Below are positions 7,696-15,012 of a DNA stretch of 19,070 bases, one piece after another. This DNA is from JAVBPA01 sp031549925 (lineage in GTDB: Bacteria; Bacillota; Clostridia; Oscillospirales; CAG-272). Within the stretch, counting starts at the first letter, position 1; each line of letters opens with the position of its first letter. The DNA is taken from NCBI GenBank assembly GCA_031549925.1, contig JAVBPA010000019.1, positions 1-19,070 on the forward strand, written 5' to 3'. A model generated the notes under the pieces. The model was not told the DNA's origin, made no database searches, and saw nothing but the letters and a program-made list of their open reading frames with translations. Position numbers and translations under genes: made by a program.

Positions 7696-7799
7696 CTGAA
7701 TCATCTCCATTAATATGATATTTTAATAATTAATATGAATTATTTTTTGTCGCTATGATTAATTTTTCGATTGAGTATAATTTAATTGCTATAAATATA

Positions 7800-7827
7800 A
7801 TTATACTAAATATTTATTTATTTGCAA
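7800..7827 (-). promoter_or_regulatory. Possible promoter of the flavodoxin operon
   Basis: On the minus strand TTGCAA (7822-7827), 16-nt spacer, TATAAT (7800-7805), about 105 bp upstream of the proposed flavodoxin start. The surrounding DNA is extremely AT-rich and offers alternatives (for example TATACT at 7774-7779), so this is tentative. Confidence 0.4.
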
Positions 7828-7904
7828 GTTTTAAATGCAAATTTTTTTGAAATACAAACATTTTAATTATAACCGAAAGTTTTGATAAAATATAATAAAA
7901 AATA

Positions 7905-7935
7905 AAAATCCGCAACTATAAAAATCACGGATTTT
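7905..7935 (-). terminator. Probable terminator of the glycosidase-like gene
   Basis: An 8-bp inverted repeat AAAATCCG (7905-7912) / CGGATTTT (7928-7935) with a 15-nt loop lies about 20 bp beyond the glycosidase-like stop. Read on the minus strand it continues into a T-rich stretch (TATTTTTTATT). The stem has only three G-C pairs, so termination may be partial. Confidence 0.55.
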
Positions 7936-7954
7936 TTTCGTGTTCGGTTTAAAT

Positions 7955-9916
7955 TTATTTTACAATTATTGCTGAATGGATATGGAGTTTATCAATTTTT
8001 GTTTCAATGAAACCGTTTTTATATGTGTAATTTAATTTGACACTCTCCGGTTCAAGCGAAAGCGAATATGGTATTTTTTCATATTGTATTTTTACGTTTA
8101 TATCATAAATACATGGTACAGTATCAAAATTTCTGTAATGGCTGTCCGAATGATTTCCATTTAAATTGAGTAGATTTATTCGTAAGCTATCGTCTTTTTT
8201 CATGACTGATATTTCAATTCCGTTTTTATCTGCTACCGCTGCCGGAGTGAATAAGCCTTTTATTAAATCGGAAATATAATCTCTAACCGCGGCTGTTTTT
8301 GTCTGTGCGTAAGCGCCTATATTAAAGTATACCCCCGTGATCTTCCCTTTTCCGTATACTGCCGTGCTTGATGCAATATAATTCTTTTCATCGAGATTAT
8401 TATCAGTTGTATAAAGTCTTCCGTCTATGATGTTTTCCGCTTCGTTTGTTTTTGTTTTGCAAACTTCACGCCATGGCGATATTACCGGAGCTAGTTTTCC
8501 GTCATAGCCTATATATATTGTTTCCCGCTCGGAATTTCCTCCGATTATATCGATATCAAGATAAGGTAAAAACAACTGAGTACTGTTATATCCGCCAATT
8601 ATCAGATTTCCTCCCTTTTCGGCATAGGAAAGCAAGGCTGAACGCAATTCCGGTTCGATTATTTCGAGATCTGATATTATTATTGCTCCGTAATCATTTA
8701 AATTGCTTTTTGCCATAGATGTCACATGATGCGTCATCAATATTTCTGCGGACAATCCTCCGTCAAGAACCGCAAAAAGCGTTCCTTTCAATTCGTTTAT
8801 ATAGCTGCTGTAATTTGCGAAAAGACAGGATTTATTATCGGTATTAAGTGATTTATAATGCGCTTTTTGGGAATATACAATTCCCACTTGCGGAACAAAT
8901 TCCGCTTTATGGCAAAGCGCTTCCCTTTCACGGCAAAACTTTGCAAGAGAAGCCCACATCGGAACTGCCCATTTTTGTATAGTTCCGATAACTTGTTTAT
9001 TATAAAATTGGAAACCTCCGCCCAGCATAATAATCGAAGCTGCTTCCTGTGCAAGCTGCTCATATTCTTTTACGCAGCGGAAACCTTTATCTCCGTATGA
9101 AAATCCCCACGCCATTAAATCCCACGGTTTTCCCTGCTTTGCTATGCAGCGTCCCTCGAATCTCGCTGTGTTTACGCTGTCGTTCGGCGAATAGTCGCCT
9201 GATATGAAATCGAGAGGTATCAGAGGTTCTTCGGGCATGAATGATGTGTACATCCAGTTTGATGTGATTTGGAAATGCGGCGCTGCTTTATGCAAAACAC
9301 TGATGTAATGTTCTATGTATGACCTGAATCCATCACGGCAAAACTTTAGAAATTGCTCGTATTCCGGTGAAGATGGTTCCGGCAATTCTGATGAATACTT
9401 TAATCTATATTCATCGCGGGCGTATTTGCTGTAATCGACAGTAACTGCCCAACATTCCCCGTCTATCCACGCTCCGTCAAGACCGTATTCGTTTGCCATT
9501 TCTATAAGCTGCGGAATCAGAAGCTCGTCTGCGTATTTTCCGAAAACTGATATCTTTTCGCCGCTCGGGTTTCCCTCAACGTCACAAGCCGCCCATTCCG
9601 GATGATGTGCTACTGCGTTGTTATCCCATACTCCCGAATGATGCGCGTACAATCCGATGTCGTATTTTAAAGTTGCTTTGCGCCACATTTTTAATATGTC
9701 GCCTTTCATTTCCGGCGCGGGATACCCAACCTTTGTAGGATAACTCGTTGAGCCTGCGTGTCCTTTTGTGTCGCATTGCACATAGTCAGGCTTTACACTT
9801 GTCAAAAGATTTTCTATAGCTTCGGTATCACAGTTTTCACCTATATTTTTTTGATTAATTCCGGCGTGAAAATCAAAATGCATACCTAAAAAACATTCTG
9901 AACGCTTCTTTGGCAT
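7955..9916 (-). CDS. Putative glycoside hydrolase, GHL6/GH29-like barrel with amidotransferase-like domain
   Basis: Large cytoplasmic protein (653 residues) without a signal peptide. The N-terminal half reads as a TIM-barrel glycosidase: MHFDFHAG near the start, YAHHSGVWDN around residue 90, and GLDGAWIDGECW around residue 150, whose W-x-D-G resembles the nucleophile segment of GH29 alpha-L-fucosidases and GHL6-type proteins. The stretch DYGAIIISDLEIIEPELRSA and following GGNLIIGG (about 405-440) looks like the beta-galactosidase trimerisation (amidotransferase-like) domain; the last 100 residues look beta-rich. ATG 9914-9916 is preferred over an upstream in-frame GTG because the latter lies in the GAGGTG ribosome site (9921-9926). 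The fucose gene context favours a deoxysugar substrate, but this is inference. An inactive or differently specific homologue is possible. Confidence 0.6.
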   Translation of the reverse strand: MPKKRSECFLGMHFDFHAGINQKNIGENCDTEAIENLLTSVKPDYVQCDTKGHAGSTSYPTKVGYPAPEMKGDILKMWRKATLKYDIGLYAHHSGVWDNNAVAHHPEWAACDVEGNPSGEKISVFGKYADELLIPQLIEMANEYGLDGAWIDGECWAVTVDYSKYARDEYRLKYSSELPEPSSPEYEQFLKFCRDGFRSYIEHYISVLHKAAPHFQITSNWMYTSFMPEEPLIPLDFISGDYSPNDSVNTARFEGRCIAKQGKPWDLMAWGFSYGDKGFRCVKEYEQLAQEAASIIMLGGGFQFYNKQVIGTIQKWAVPMWASLAKFCREREALCHKAEFVPQVGIVYSQKAHYKSLNTDNKSCLFANYSSYINELKGTLFAVLDGGLSAEILMTHHVTSMAKSNLNDYGAIIISDLEIIEPELRSALLSYAEKGGNLIIGGYNSTQLFLPYLDIDIIGGNSERETIYIGYDGKLAPVISPWREVCKTKTNEAENIIDGRLYTTDNNLDEKNYIASSTAVYGKGKITGVYFNIGAYAQTKTAAVRDYISDLIKGLFTPAAVADKNGIEISVMKKDDSLRINLLNLNGNHSDSHYRNFDTVPCIYDINVKIQYEKIPYSLSLEPESVKLNYTYKNGFIETKIDKLHIHSAIIVK

Positions 9917-9961
9917 ATTACACCTCACTTATTTTTTAAAAATTTTTCAAATTTGCTGGAA

Positions 9962-10227
9962 ATGCGGGGATGCGGGGGTGCGTTTACTTTTTTTGAAAAA
10001 AAGTAACAAAAAACGTGTAAATATTGCACTTGCACCATGGCTGCGCTGCTATAGGCTTATTGCGAAGCGCGCACCTTCCCCGCCCGCTCGCACGGGCACC
10101 CGGTAAGGTGCGGTTTGGATGCGATTTAGTTTTGGTTATGATCTTAAGTATAATTCCTTCATATACAGGTTTTTTGCCAGGCTTTTTTGCAAAAAAGCCG
10201 CGTATCTTCGCGTCCTCGCATCCCTGT
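9962..10227 (-). repeat. Dispersed structured repeat, copy 5 (full length, tandem units at both ends)
   Basis: Reverse orientation. G-rich tandem units (ATGCGGGG, ATGCGGGGG, TGCG; 9962-9981) lead into GTTTAC and the terminal palindrome (9984-10006). These are followed by the GCACTTGCACCATGG segment, the GC-rich hairpin (10074-10108), the GGTTTGGATGCGAT segment, an AT-rich linker and the extended A box (to 10202). Beyond the A box a second short tract of 7-9 nt units (10203-10225) ends in CTGTTTAC, whose TTA is the stop codon of the anti-sigma factor gene. About 160 bp of core differ from copy 6 at only three positions by eye. Confidence 0.88.
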
Positions 10228-11118
10228 TTACTTTATTTGGATGTACATTAAATAATAATTTTCGTCAGCTTCTTCTTCTGAATTTAGAGAGTATAAGGTT
10301 GTTTGGTTTTCCTGCGATAATGTTTTAAACAAGGTGAAGTTATCTTTTGTGTATTTTATCAGATATACATTATAATTGCTTCCTTCTTTTATTACATCGT
10401 ATTTTCCTGTGTATGCTATGCTGCTGTTTATTGCGGCAAATACTTGATTTTCGTATTCTGAAGCATATATTGATGTATAAAATACTACCTTTTCATTATC
10501 AATTTCCGGTGTTCCGTATACATTGTTTTTCGATATACTTTCTTCTCCGCTTGCCGTCATGGTATTATCTGCTGCTGCTGTCGCTCTCGTTTCGGAGGTT
10601 ATATCGGAGTTTGTTTCACTTATTGTTTCCTGTGGTTTTGTTAAACCGTAAAAACTGCTTTTATAAGTCGTTTCCGCTACGTTTTCCGTTTCTTCTATAT
10701 CTTTTACTTCCTGGTCTTTTTCCGCTTTATAATCTAAATATCCGTCTTCATTTAATTCCTCATAGTATAATGTGTTTTCGGGTTTTTCATTGTTTATGTT
10801 TTTTAAAAGACCGAAATATGATACATTTATTAATACTGTAGCTATTACTATACATGCAGCTATCGTTGAACTGTATTTCCATATATTGTTTTTCTTTTTT
10901 GTCAAAATAATATTGAGTACGGATTCTTTTAATTTTTTTGGAGGTATAAAAGCGGACTGCTTAATATATTCCAGAGTTTTTTTGCTTCTTTCATATTCGT
11001 TTCTGCAGTCCTCACATGTGTTTATGTGACCGAAATATTCCGAAACTTTTTCTTTCGGCAAATTACCTTCCACTAAATCAAAAATTACATTATTTATATT
11101 TTGGCATATTTCTTCCAT
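10228..11118 (-). CDS. Membrane anti-sigma factor with ZAS zinc-finger domain
   Basis: Transmembrane anti-sigma factor expected to hold the ECF sigma factor encoded just upstream, 296 residues from the preferred ATG. The cytoplasmic N-terminus has the zinc-associated motif H-x3-C-x2-C (GHINTCEDC, about residues 30-38). It is followed by one membrane helix (KYSSTIAACIVIATVLINVSYF, about 82-104), a Ser/Thr/Glu-rich extracytoplasmic linker, and a folded-looking C-terminal domain of about 90 residues that I do not recognise and which may be the sensor. ATG 11116-11118 has AGGAAG upstream; an ATG six codons earlier lacks a ribosome site. The gene starts about 70 nt after the sigma gene ends, in the same orientation, the classic sigma/anti-sigma arrangement. 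The signal sensed is unknown. Confidence 0.85.
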   Translation of the reverse strand: MEEICQNINNVIFDLVEGNLPKEKVSEYFGHINTCEDCRNEYERSKKTLEYIKQSAFIPPKKLKESVLNIILTKKKNNIWKYSSTIAACIVIATVLINVSYFGLLKNINNEKPENTLYYEELNEDGYLDYKAEKDQEVKDIEETENVAETTYKSSFYGLTKPQETISETNSDITSETRATAAADNTMTASGEESISKNNVYGTPEIDNEKVVFYTSIYASEYENQVFAAINSSIAYTGKYDVIKEGSNYNVYLIKYTKDNFTLFKTLSQENQTTLYSLNSEEEADENYYLMYIQIK

Positions 11119-11189
11119 AAATATTTGCTTCCTCATAATTTTATACTGTTAGTTATTTCTTTTTGCTGATGATAATATGACGTTTAATT

Positions 11190-11804
11190 TTATATAATGT
11201 TCCTTTTAATTAATGTTTCTTTAATAATCTGCCTTGCGCGGTTAATTCTGCTTTTTACTGTTCCGATTTCCAGATCCAAAATTTCCGAAATTTCATCATA
11301 CGAATAGCCTTCGATATCGCGCAGCACTATCACTTCACGGTGGTCGGGCGACAAAGCAGCTATTGCTTCGCGGACCGCTTCTATACGTTCTTTTTTTAGC
11401 AGCTGTTCATCGGGATTTTCGTTTACTTCGTCCGCTATGTCGAGCTGTTCTTCTTTTTCGTCTTCTTCATCGTACACTGTCAGCGATATTGTTTGTTTAC
11501 GCTGTTTTGACCTTAAATAATCATTGGCTACGTTATTACATATTTTATAAAGCCATGTCGAAAATTTACAGTCTCCCCGAAAGCTCCCGAGTGATTTATA
11601 CGCTTTTAAAAATGTTTCCTGTGATATATCAAAAGCGTCCTCGGTTGAATTTGTAAGCTGATAAGACAGATTGTAAATTAGTTTTTCGTATTTTTCGACA
11701 AGAGTTTCAAAAGCTTCTCTTTTTCCGGAAAGTACTTTATGTATTATTTCACTTTCGTTATCACGGTAAATTATTTCCGCCATGAAAGTTATTAATGAAA
11801 ACAT
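11190..11804 (-). CDS. ECF-family RNA polymerase sigma factor (SigW-like)
   Basis: Alternative sigma factor, 204 residues. Region 2 spans about 32-103 (FETLVEKYEKLIYNLSY, then DISQETFLKAYKSL and FSTWLYKICNNVANDYLR). An acidic linker follows (DEEDEKEEQLDIADE, about 112-126). Region 4, at about 138-195, has a clear helix-turn-helix (GYSYDEISEILDLEIGTVKS). The architecture is that of SigW/RpoE-type factors controlled by membrane anti-sigma proteins, matching the next gene. The start at 11804 is supported by AAGGAG (11810-11815), 5 nt away. That site lies inside the last codons of the upstream oxidoreductase gene, only one nucleotide separates the two reading frames, and translation is probably coupled. 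I found no clear ECF-type -35/-10 before the operon, so autoregulation is not evident. Confidence 0.93.
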   Translation of the reverse strand: MFSLITFMAEIIYRDNESEIIHKVLSGKREAFETLVEKYEKLIYNLSYQLTNSTEDAFDISQETFLKAYKSLGSFRGDCKFSTWLYKICNNVANDYLRSKQRKQTISLTVYDEEDEKEEQLDIADEVNENPDEQLLKKERIEAVREAIAALSPDHREVIVLRDIEGYSYDEISEILDLEIGTVKSRINRARQIIKETLIKRNII

Positions 11805-11805
11805 T

Positions 11806-12951
11806 TTAACTCCTTATTTCTACAACTCTTTTCTCTTTGTGAGATTGCAAAGCCGCTGTTTGCATTATATGAGATAAACGTGTTTCATCCGGTGTAAAAC
11901 AACCGAATTCCACTTCTGTTTTATCAATTTCGAGTAAAAAAGTTGCCCACATCTGTAATATAGCATCAGAAAATCCGAATTCAAATATACTTCCCGTTAT
12001 TGTCGGGTGTATTGGTTTATTTCCGATGTTTATTCTGCACCATGCCTGTTCTTTTCCGCATTGCTTTGTAAAATAAAATGCTCCGGGATCGTTTGTGTTG
12101 AATTTGTATGATGCTTCAAGTCCGAGTATTTCTATTTTCCATTCGTTTGTAGAACCCGGAGACAATCTTTTTGTTTCGTAGTATACCGGAAAATTTCCGC
12201 CGGAATTATCTGATGTTTCACAAATTATCATGGCGTTATCCCATGTTTTACATTCAACTATATTACCCGCTCCGTCGGGACGCTCTTTAATTTTCTTTGT
12301 AAGAACCGAAAACACATTTTCCGGTTTAAATCCCAGCCTGAAAGGCACATGCTCCGTGTGAATCCCAAGGTCTCCTATACACCCGTATTCGCCGTTTATT
12401 TCAATCATCCGTTTCCAGTTTATCGGTTTTGTCCTATCCATATCGCTGCTGTGGCAAAAAGACGAACGGACTTCTATTATTTCTCCGCAATATCCGCTCT
12501 TAACACTTCTTATAAGCTCTATACAACCCGGGAAATATGGAAATTCACTCGAACAACGCACCACAATTTCGGGATTTGCCTTGATTGCCTTTAAAATCTT
12601 TTCATTTGCCTGCATATCTATCCCAAAAGGTTTTTCCCCGAGCAAATGCTTTTTCGCGTTTATTATATCTATATAAAATCTTTCGTGGAGATTGTGCGGT
12701 ACAGCGCAGTATATTGCGTCTATGTCGTCACATGAAAGCAAATCAAGGTAATTATTTGTATTATATTTTATTGTATCAAAATTTGATGTGAACCATTCTT
12801 TTGAATTATCGGATGTGTCACATATTCCTCTTATTTCCGGGCGCGGTATATTTTTATCGGTCAGGTGACACCATCTTGCGGCGGCAGAAGCGAATTCGCG
12901 TCCCATAAGACCGCAGCCTATTATTCCGAACCGTATTGTTTTTGTTTTCAT
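11806..12951 (-). CDS. Gfo/Idh/MocA family oxidoreductase
   Basis: NAD(P)-dependent sugar or inositol dehydrogenase family, cytoplasmic, 381 residues from the preferred start. The Rossmann motif GIIGCGLMG lies near the N-terminus, GEKPFG (about 105-110) holds the family's EKP lysine, and GDLGIHTEHVPF supplies the Asp and His expected in the active site. The substrate cannot be read from sequence; sugars, cyclitols and nucleotide sugars are all used by the family. ATG 12949-12951 has AAGGA (12962-12966) 10 nt upstream and is preferred to an ATG ten codons earlier, which would add a Lys-rich tail. It is the first gene of a probable operon with the sigma and anti-sigma genes, an unusual partner for a sigma factor, and is divergent from the FGGY kinase. 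Confidence 0.9.
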   Translation of the reverse strand: MKTKTIRFGIIGCGLMGREFASAAARWCHLTDKNIPRPEIRGICDTSDNSKEWFTSNFDTIKYNTNNYLDLLSCDDIDAIYCAVPHNLHERFYIDIINAKKHLLGEKPFGIDMQANEKILKAIKANPEIVVRCSSEFPYFPGCIELIRSVKSGYCGEIIEVRSSFCHSSDMDRTKPINWKRMIEINGEYGCIGDLGIHTEHVPFRLGFKPENVFSVLTKKIKERPDGAGNIVECKTWDNAMIICETSDNSGGNFPVYYETKRLSPGSTNEWKIEILGLEASYKFNTNDPGAFYFTKQCGKEQAWCRINIGNKPIHPTITGSIFEFGFSDAILQMWATFLLEIDKTEVEFGCFTPDETRLSHIMQTAALQSHKEKRVVEIRS

Positions 12952-13013
12952 TTTTTTATTTTCCTTTACAATTTTAATCATTTTATTATATTTTATTAGA
13001 TAATTATATCATA

Positions 13014-13042
13014 ATAATATATTATTTGATTGAAATTGTCAA
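13014..13042 (-). promoter_or_regulatory. Promoter of the oxidoreductase-sigma-anti-sigma operon
   Basis: On the minus strand TTGACA (13037-13042), 17-nt spacer, TATTAT (13014-13019), about 60 bp before the oxidoreductase start. It is a housekeeping-type promoter, so the sigma gene need not depend on its own product. The -35 box lies 16 bp from that of the divergent kinase promoter. Confidence 0.72.
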
Positions 13043-13058
13043 TAAATTCTGCGCGTTG

Positions 13059-13087
13059 TTGACATTGCGGTTTTTGTATGCTATAAT
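13059..13087 (+). promoter_or_regulatory. Consensus promoter of the FGGY kinase
   Basis: TTGACA (13059-13064), exactly 17 nt, TATAAT (13082-13087), with TG one base before the -10 hexamer (extended -10). This is a perfect housekeeping promoter and probably the strongest in the window. Transcription would start near 13094, giving an untranslated leader of about 150 nt before the kinase ATG. Confidence 0.85.
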
Positions 13088-13203
13088 TTTTTTGCAGTAT
13101 TTACTTTTTATTTATAATATTGTATTATAAATGTCGTTAATAATCAAGAAGTATTTAACTTTGATAAAAAAATATTTTATTAGGGTATATTTGACTTGAC
13201 TTG

Positions 13204-13217
13204 GTATTTATAAATAC
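13204..13217. promoter_or_regulatory. Palindrome GTATTTATAAATAC, possible operator
   Basis: A perfect 14-bp palindrome in the kinase leader, 26 bp before the ATG and upstream of the GAGG ribosome site at 13228-13231. It could be a repressor site or a weak mRNA hairpin. Its AT-only centre in AT-rich DNA makes chance occurrence possible. Confidence 0.35.
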
Positions 13218-13243
13218 AAATATGCGTGAGGTTTTGATTAAAT

Positions 13244-14716
13244 ATGATTGTTATCGGTATTGACATAGGAACAACAGGAACTAAAGCATTGGCTGTAAAC
13301 GAAAGCGGTGCGATAATCGGCGGAGGTTATTACGAATATCCTCTTATCAGCTTCTCTGACGGAATAGTTGAACAGGACGCGCTTGAATGGATTTCGGGGA
13401 TTATTCATTCCGTTACCGCCGCTATATATAATATTGAAAATAAAAACGAAATTGCCGCTATATCCTTATCAACTCAAGGCGCTTCTATGACTGCTGTTGA
13501 CGCGGAGGGTAATCCTCTTTGCAATGCTCTTACCTGGATGGACAGCAGGGCTTCTCTTGAGGCTTCTTTTATCTCGGATTCTGCGGGAGCTGATTATATT
13601 TACCGTACCTGCGGCTGGAATATTGAAGCTTATTCCGATTCCGCAAAAATCCTTTGGCTCATAAAAAACCGTCCCGAAATTACACGAGATACACATTGTT
13701 TTGTTTCCACACTTGAATTTGCTAATTATTTTTTATGCGGTAAATATATAAGCGATCCCACTAATTCCGCTATCAGAGGAATGTATGATATTAATAATTT
13801 AATGTGGGATAAAAATATCTGCGATGCTGCCGGTATCGATATTTCTAAGTTACCGCAAGTTTTAAATACAGGGGAATTTATCGGAACTCTGTCAAAAAAA
13901 GCCGCGCAGCTTCTTGGTTTATCTGATAAAGTTAAAATATACAATGGTGCCCATGACCAGTACTGCGCTGCTCTCGGCTGCGGTGCTTTATCGGCGGGTG
14001 ATATGCTTATCTCTACCGGAACTACTTGGGTTATATTCGGAGTAACTGATAAAGCGGTTTATTCCGAAAGCCACATTTCTCCCGGAATTCATCCCGCTTC
14101 TTGCATTGACAAACCGCTTTTCGGAGCTATGGCTTCTATTACCAGCGCAGGTTCGGCTTTGAGGTGGTACAAAAACATTGTCGGTGTTCAAAGCTATAGT
14201 GTTTTTGATGATTTTTGTTCTTCCAGAATAGAAAACTCTAAAAATTTATATTTCATGCCTTACATTGCGGGAGCCGGTTTTCCTAATAAAAATCCGGATG
14301 CCGGAGGGTGCTGTTTCGGTATGAAGCTTCATCACGACAAATTCGATATTGCTTTGGCTTTGATGGAGGGTGTAGCTTTTGAAGCTAAAAACGCGCTTTT
14401 GGAATATTCTGAACAGGGTATCGATATTAAAAATATTAAAATTACCGGAGGTGCGGCAAAAAGCGATTTATGGTGCTCGCTTGTCGGTTATATAACCGGC
14501 TGCAATATTTTTAGAATGACTGAAACTGAGGGCTGCGCTATCGGAGCGGCTATGATTGCCGGAGTAGGCTGCAATATGTTCGAAAATTATTCCGAAGCTG
14601 CCGGTTTGTTGGTTTCCGGTGATAAAATTATTTGCGATGATGATGAATTATTTGATTTTTATAAGAAAAAACATGAAAAATACAACCGCTTTGCTAATAA
14701 CATAAAACTGTTATAA
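13244..14716 (+). CDS. FGGY-family carbohydrate kinase (xylulokinase/fuculokinase-like)
   Basis: ATP-dependent sugar kinase with the two-domain actin-like FGGY fold, 490 residues, full length for the family. GIDIGTTGTKA (5-15) is the first phosphate loop. TWMDSRA (97-103) is the substrate-binding W-x-D-x-R segment, D238 in NGAHDQYCAALG is the expected catalytic base, STGTTW (257-262) is the second phosphate motif, and GGAAKSDLW is the adenosine region. The sequence does not decide between L-fuculose, D-xylulose and other ketoses. With fucose isomerase in the window, L-fuculokinase is a reasonable guess but not proven, since isomerase and kinase are not in one operon. GAGG at 13228-13231 lies 12 nt before the ATG. 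The gene is transcribed from a consensus promoter and followed by repeat copy 6 with no terminator seen. Confidence 0.9.
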   Translation: MIVIGIDIGTTGTKALAVNESGAIIGGGYYEYPLISFSDGIVEQDALEWISGIIHSVTAAIYNIENKNEIAAISLSTQGASMTAVDAEGNPLCNALTWMDSRASLEASFISDSAGADYIYRTCGWNIEAYSDSAKILWLIKNRPEITRDTHCFVSTLEFANYFLCGKYISDPTNSAIRGMYDINNLMWDKNICDAAGIDISKLPQVLNTGEFIGTLSKKAAQLLGLSDKVKIYNGAHDQYCAALGCGALSAGDMLISTGTTWVIFGVTDKAVYSESHISPGIHPASCIDKPLFGAMASITSAGSALRWYKNIVGVQSYSVFDDFCSSRIENSKNLYFMPYIAGAGFPNKNPDAGGCCFGMKLHHDKFDIALALMEGVAFEAKNALLEYSEQGIDIKNIKITGGAAKSDLWCSLVGYITGCNIFRMTETEGCAIGAAMIAGVGCNMFENYSEAAGLLVSGDKIICDDDELFDFYKKKHEKYNRFANNIKLL

Positions 14717-14730
14717 AAGATTAATGTATT

Positions 14731-14905
14731 GGGGATGCGAAGATGCGTTTACTTTTTTTGAAAAAAAGTAACAAAAAACGTGTGAATATTGCACTTGCAC
14801 CATGGCTGCGCTGCTAAAGGCTTATTGCGAAGCGCGCACCTTCCCCGCCCGCTCGCACGGGCACCCGGTAAGGTGCGGTTTGGATGCGATTTAATTTTGG
14901 TTATG
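14731..14905 (-). repeat. Dispersed structured repeat, copy 6 (A box missing)
   Basis: Reverse orientation, starting 14 bp after the FGGY kinase stop. Tandem units GGGGATGCG and AAGATGCG lead into GTTTAC and the terminal palindrome (14749-14771). The GCACTTGCACCATGG segment, the GC-rich hairpin (14839-14873) and GGTTTGGATGCGATTTAATT follow. The A box is absent; after about 35 bp of other sequence come two copies of the alternative hairpin module. Confidence 0.88.
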
Positions 14906-14942
14906 TTTTAATTTAACGCAATGTTATTGCCTCATTTCCGCC

Positions 14943-15000
14943 GAAGGTTAATAAAACCGGGCTTAGCCCGGGAAGGCTAATAAAACCGGGCTTAGCCCGG
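14943..15000. repeat. 29-bp tandem repeat, 2 units, each with a CCGGGCTTAGCCCGG palindrome
   Basis: Two 29-bp units (14943-14971 and 14972-15000) differ at one base. Each is GAAGG(T/C)TAATAAAA followed by the palindrome CCGGGCTTAGCCCGG (14957-14971 and 14986-15000). The same palindrome, in inverse orientation, replaces the core hairpin of repeat copy 2. The second unit ends inside the ribosome binding site of the amidohydrolase gene. Confidence 0.9.
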
Positions 15001-15012
15001 AGGAGTAAAAGA

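Noticed and set aside
10024..10251. Open frame in the repeat giving LHHGCAA-x-GLLRSAHLPRPLARAPGK-like peptides in copies 1, 3, 5 and 6
   Set aside because: The frame is open because the repeat core is GC-rich and highly conserved as DNA. The starts are TTG or CTG-like without ribosome sites, the downstream part differs in every copy, and the hairpins explain the conservation better than a protein does.
10347..10841. Leucine- and cysteine-rich 164-residue frame on the plus strand
   Set aside because: It lies antisense within the anti-sigma gene and reflects that gene's AT-rich codons; no ribosome site or family resemblance.
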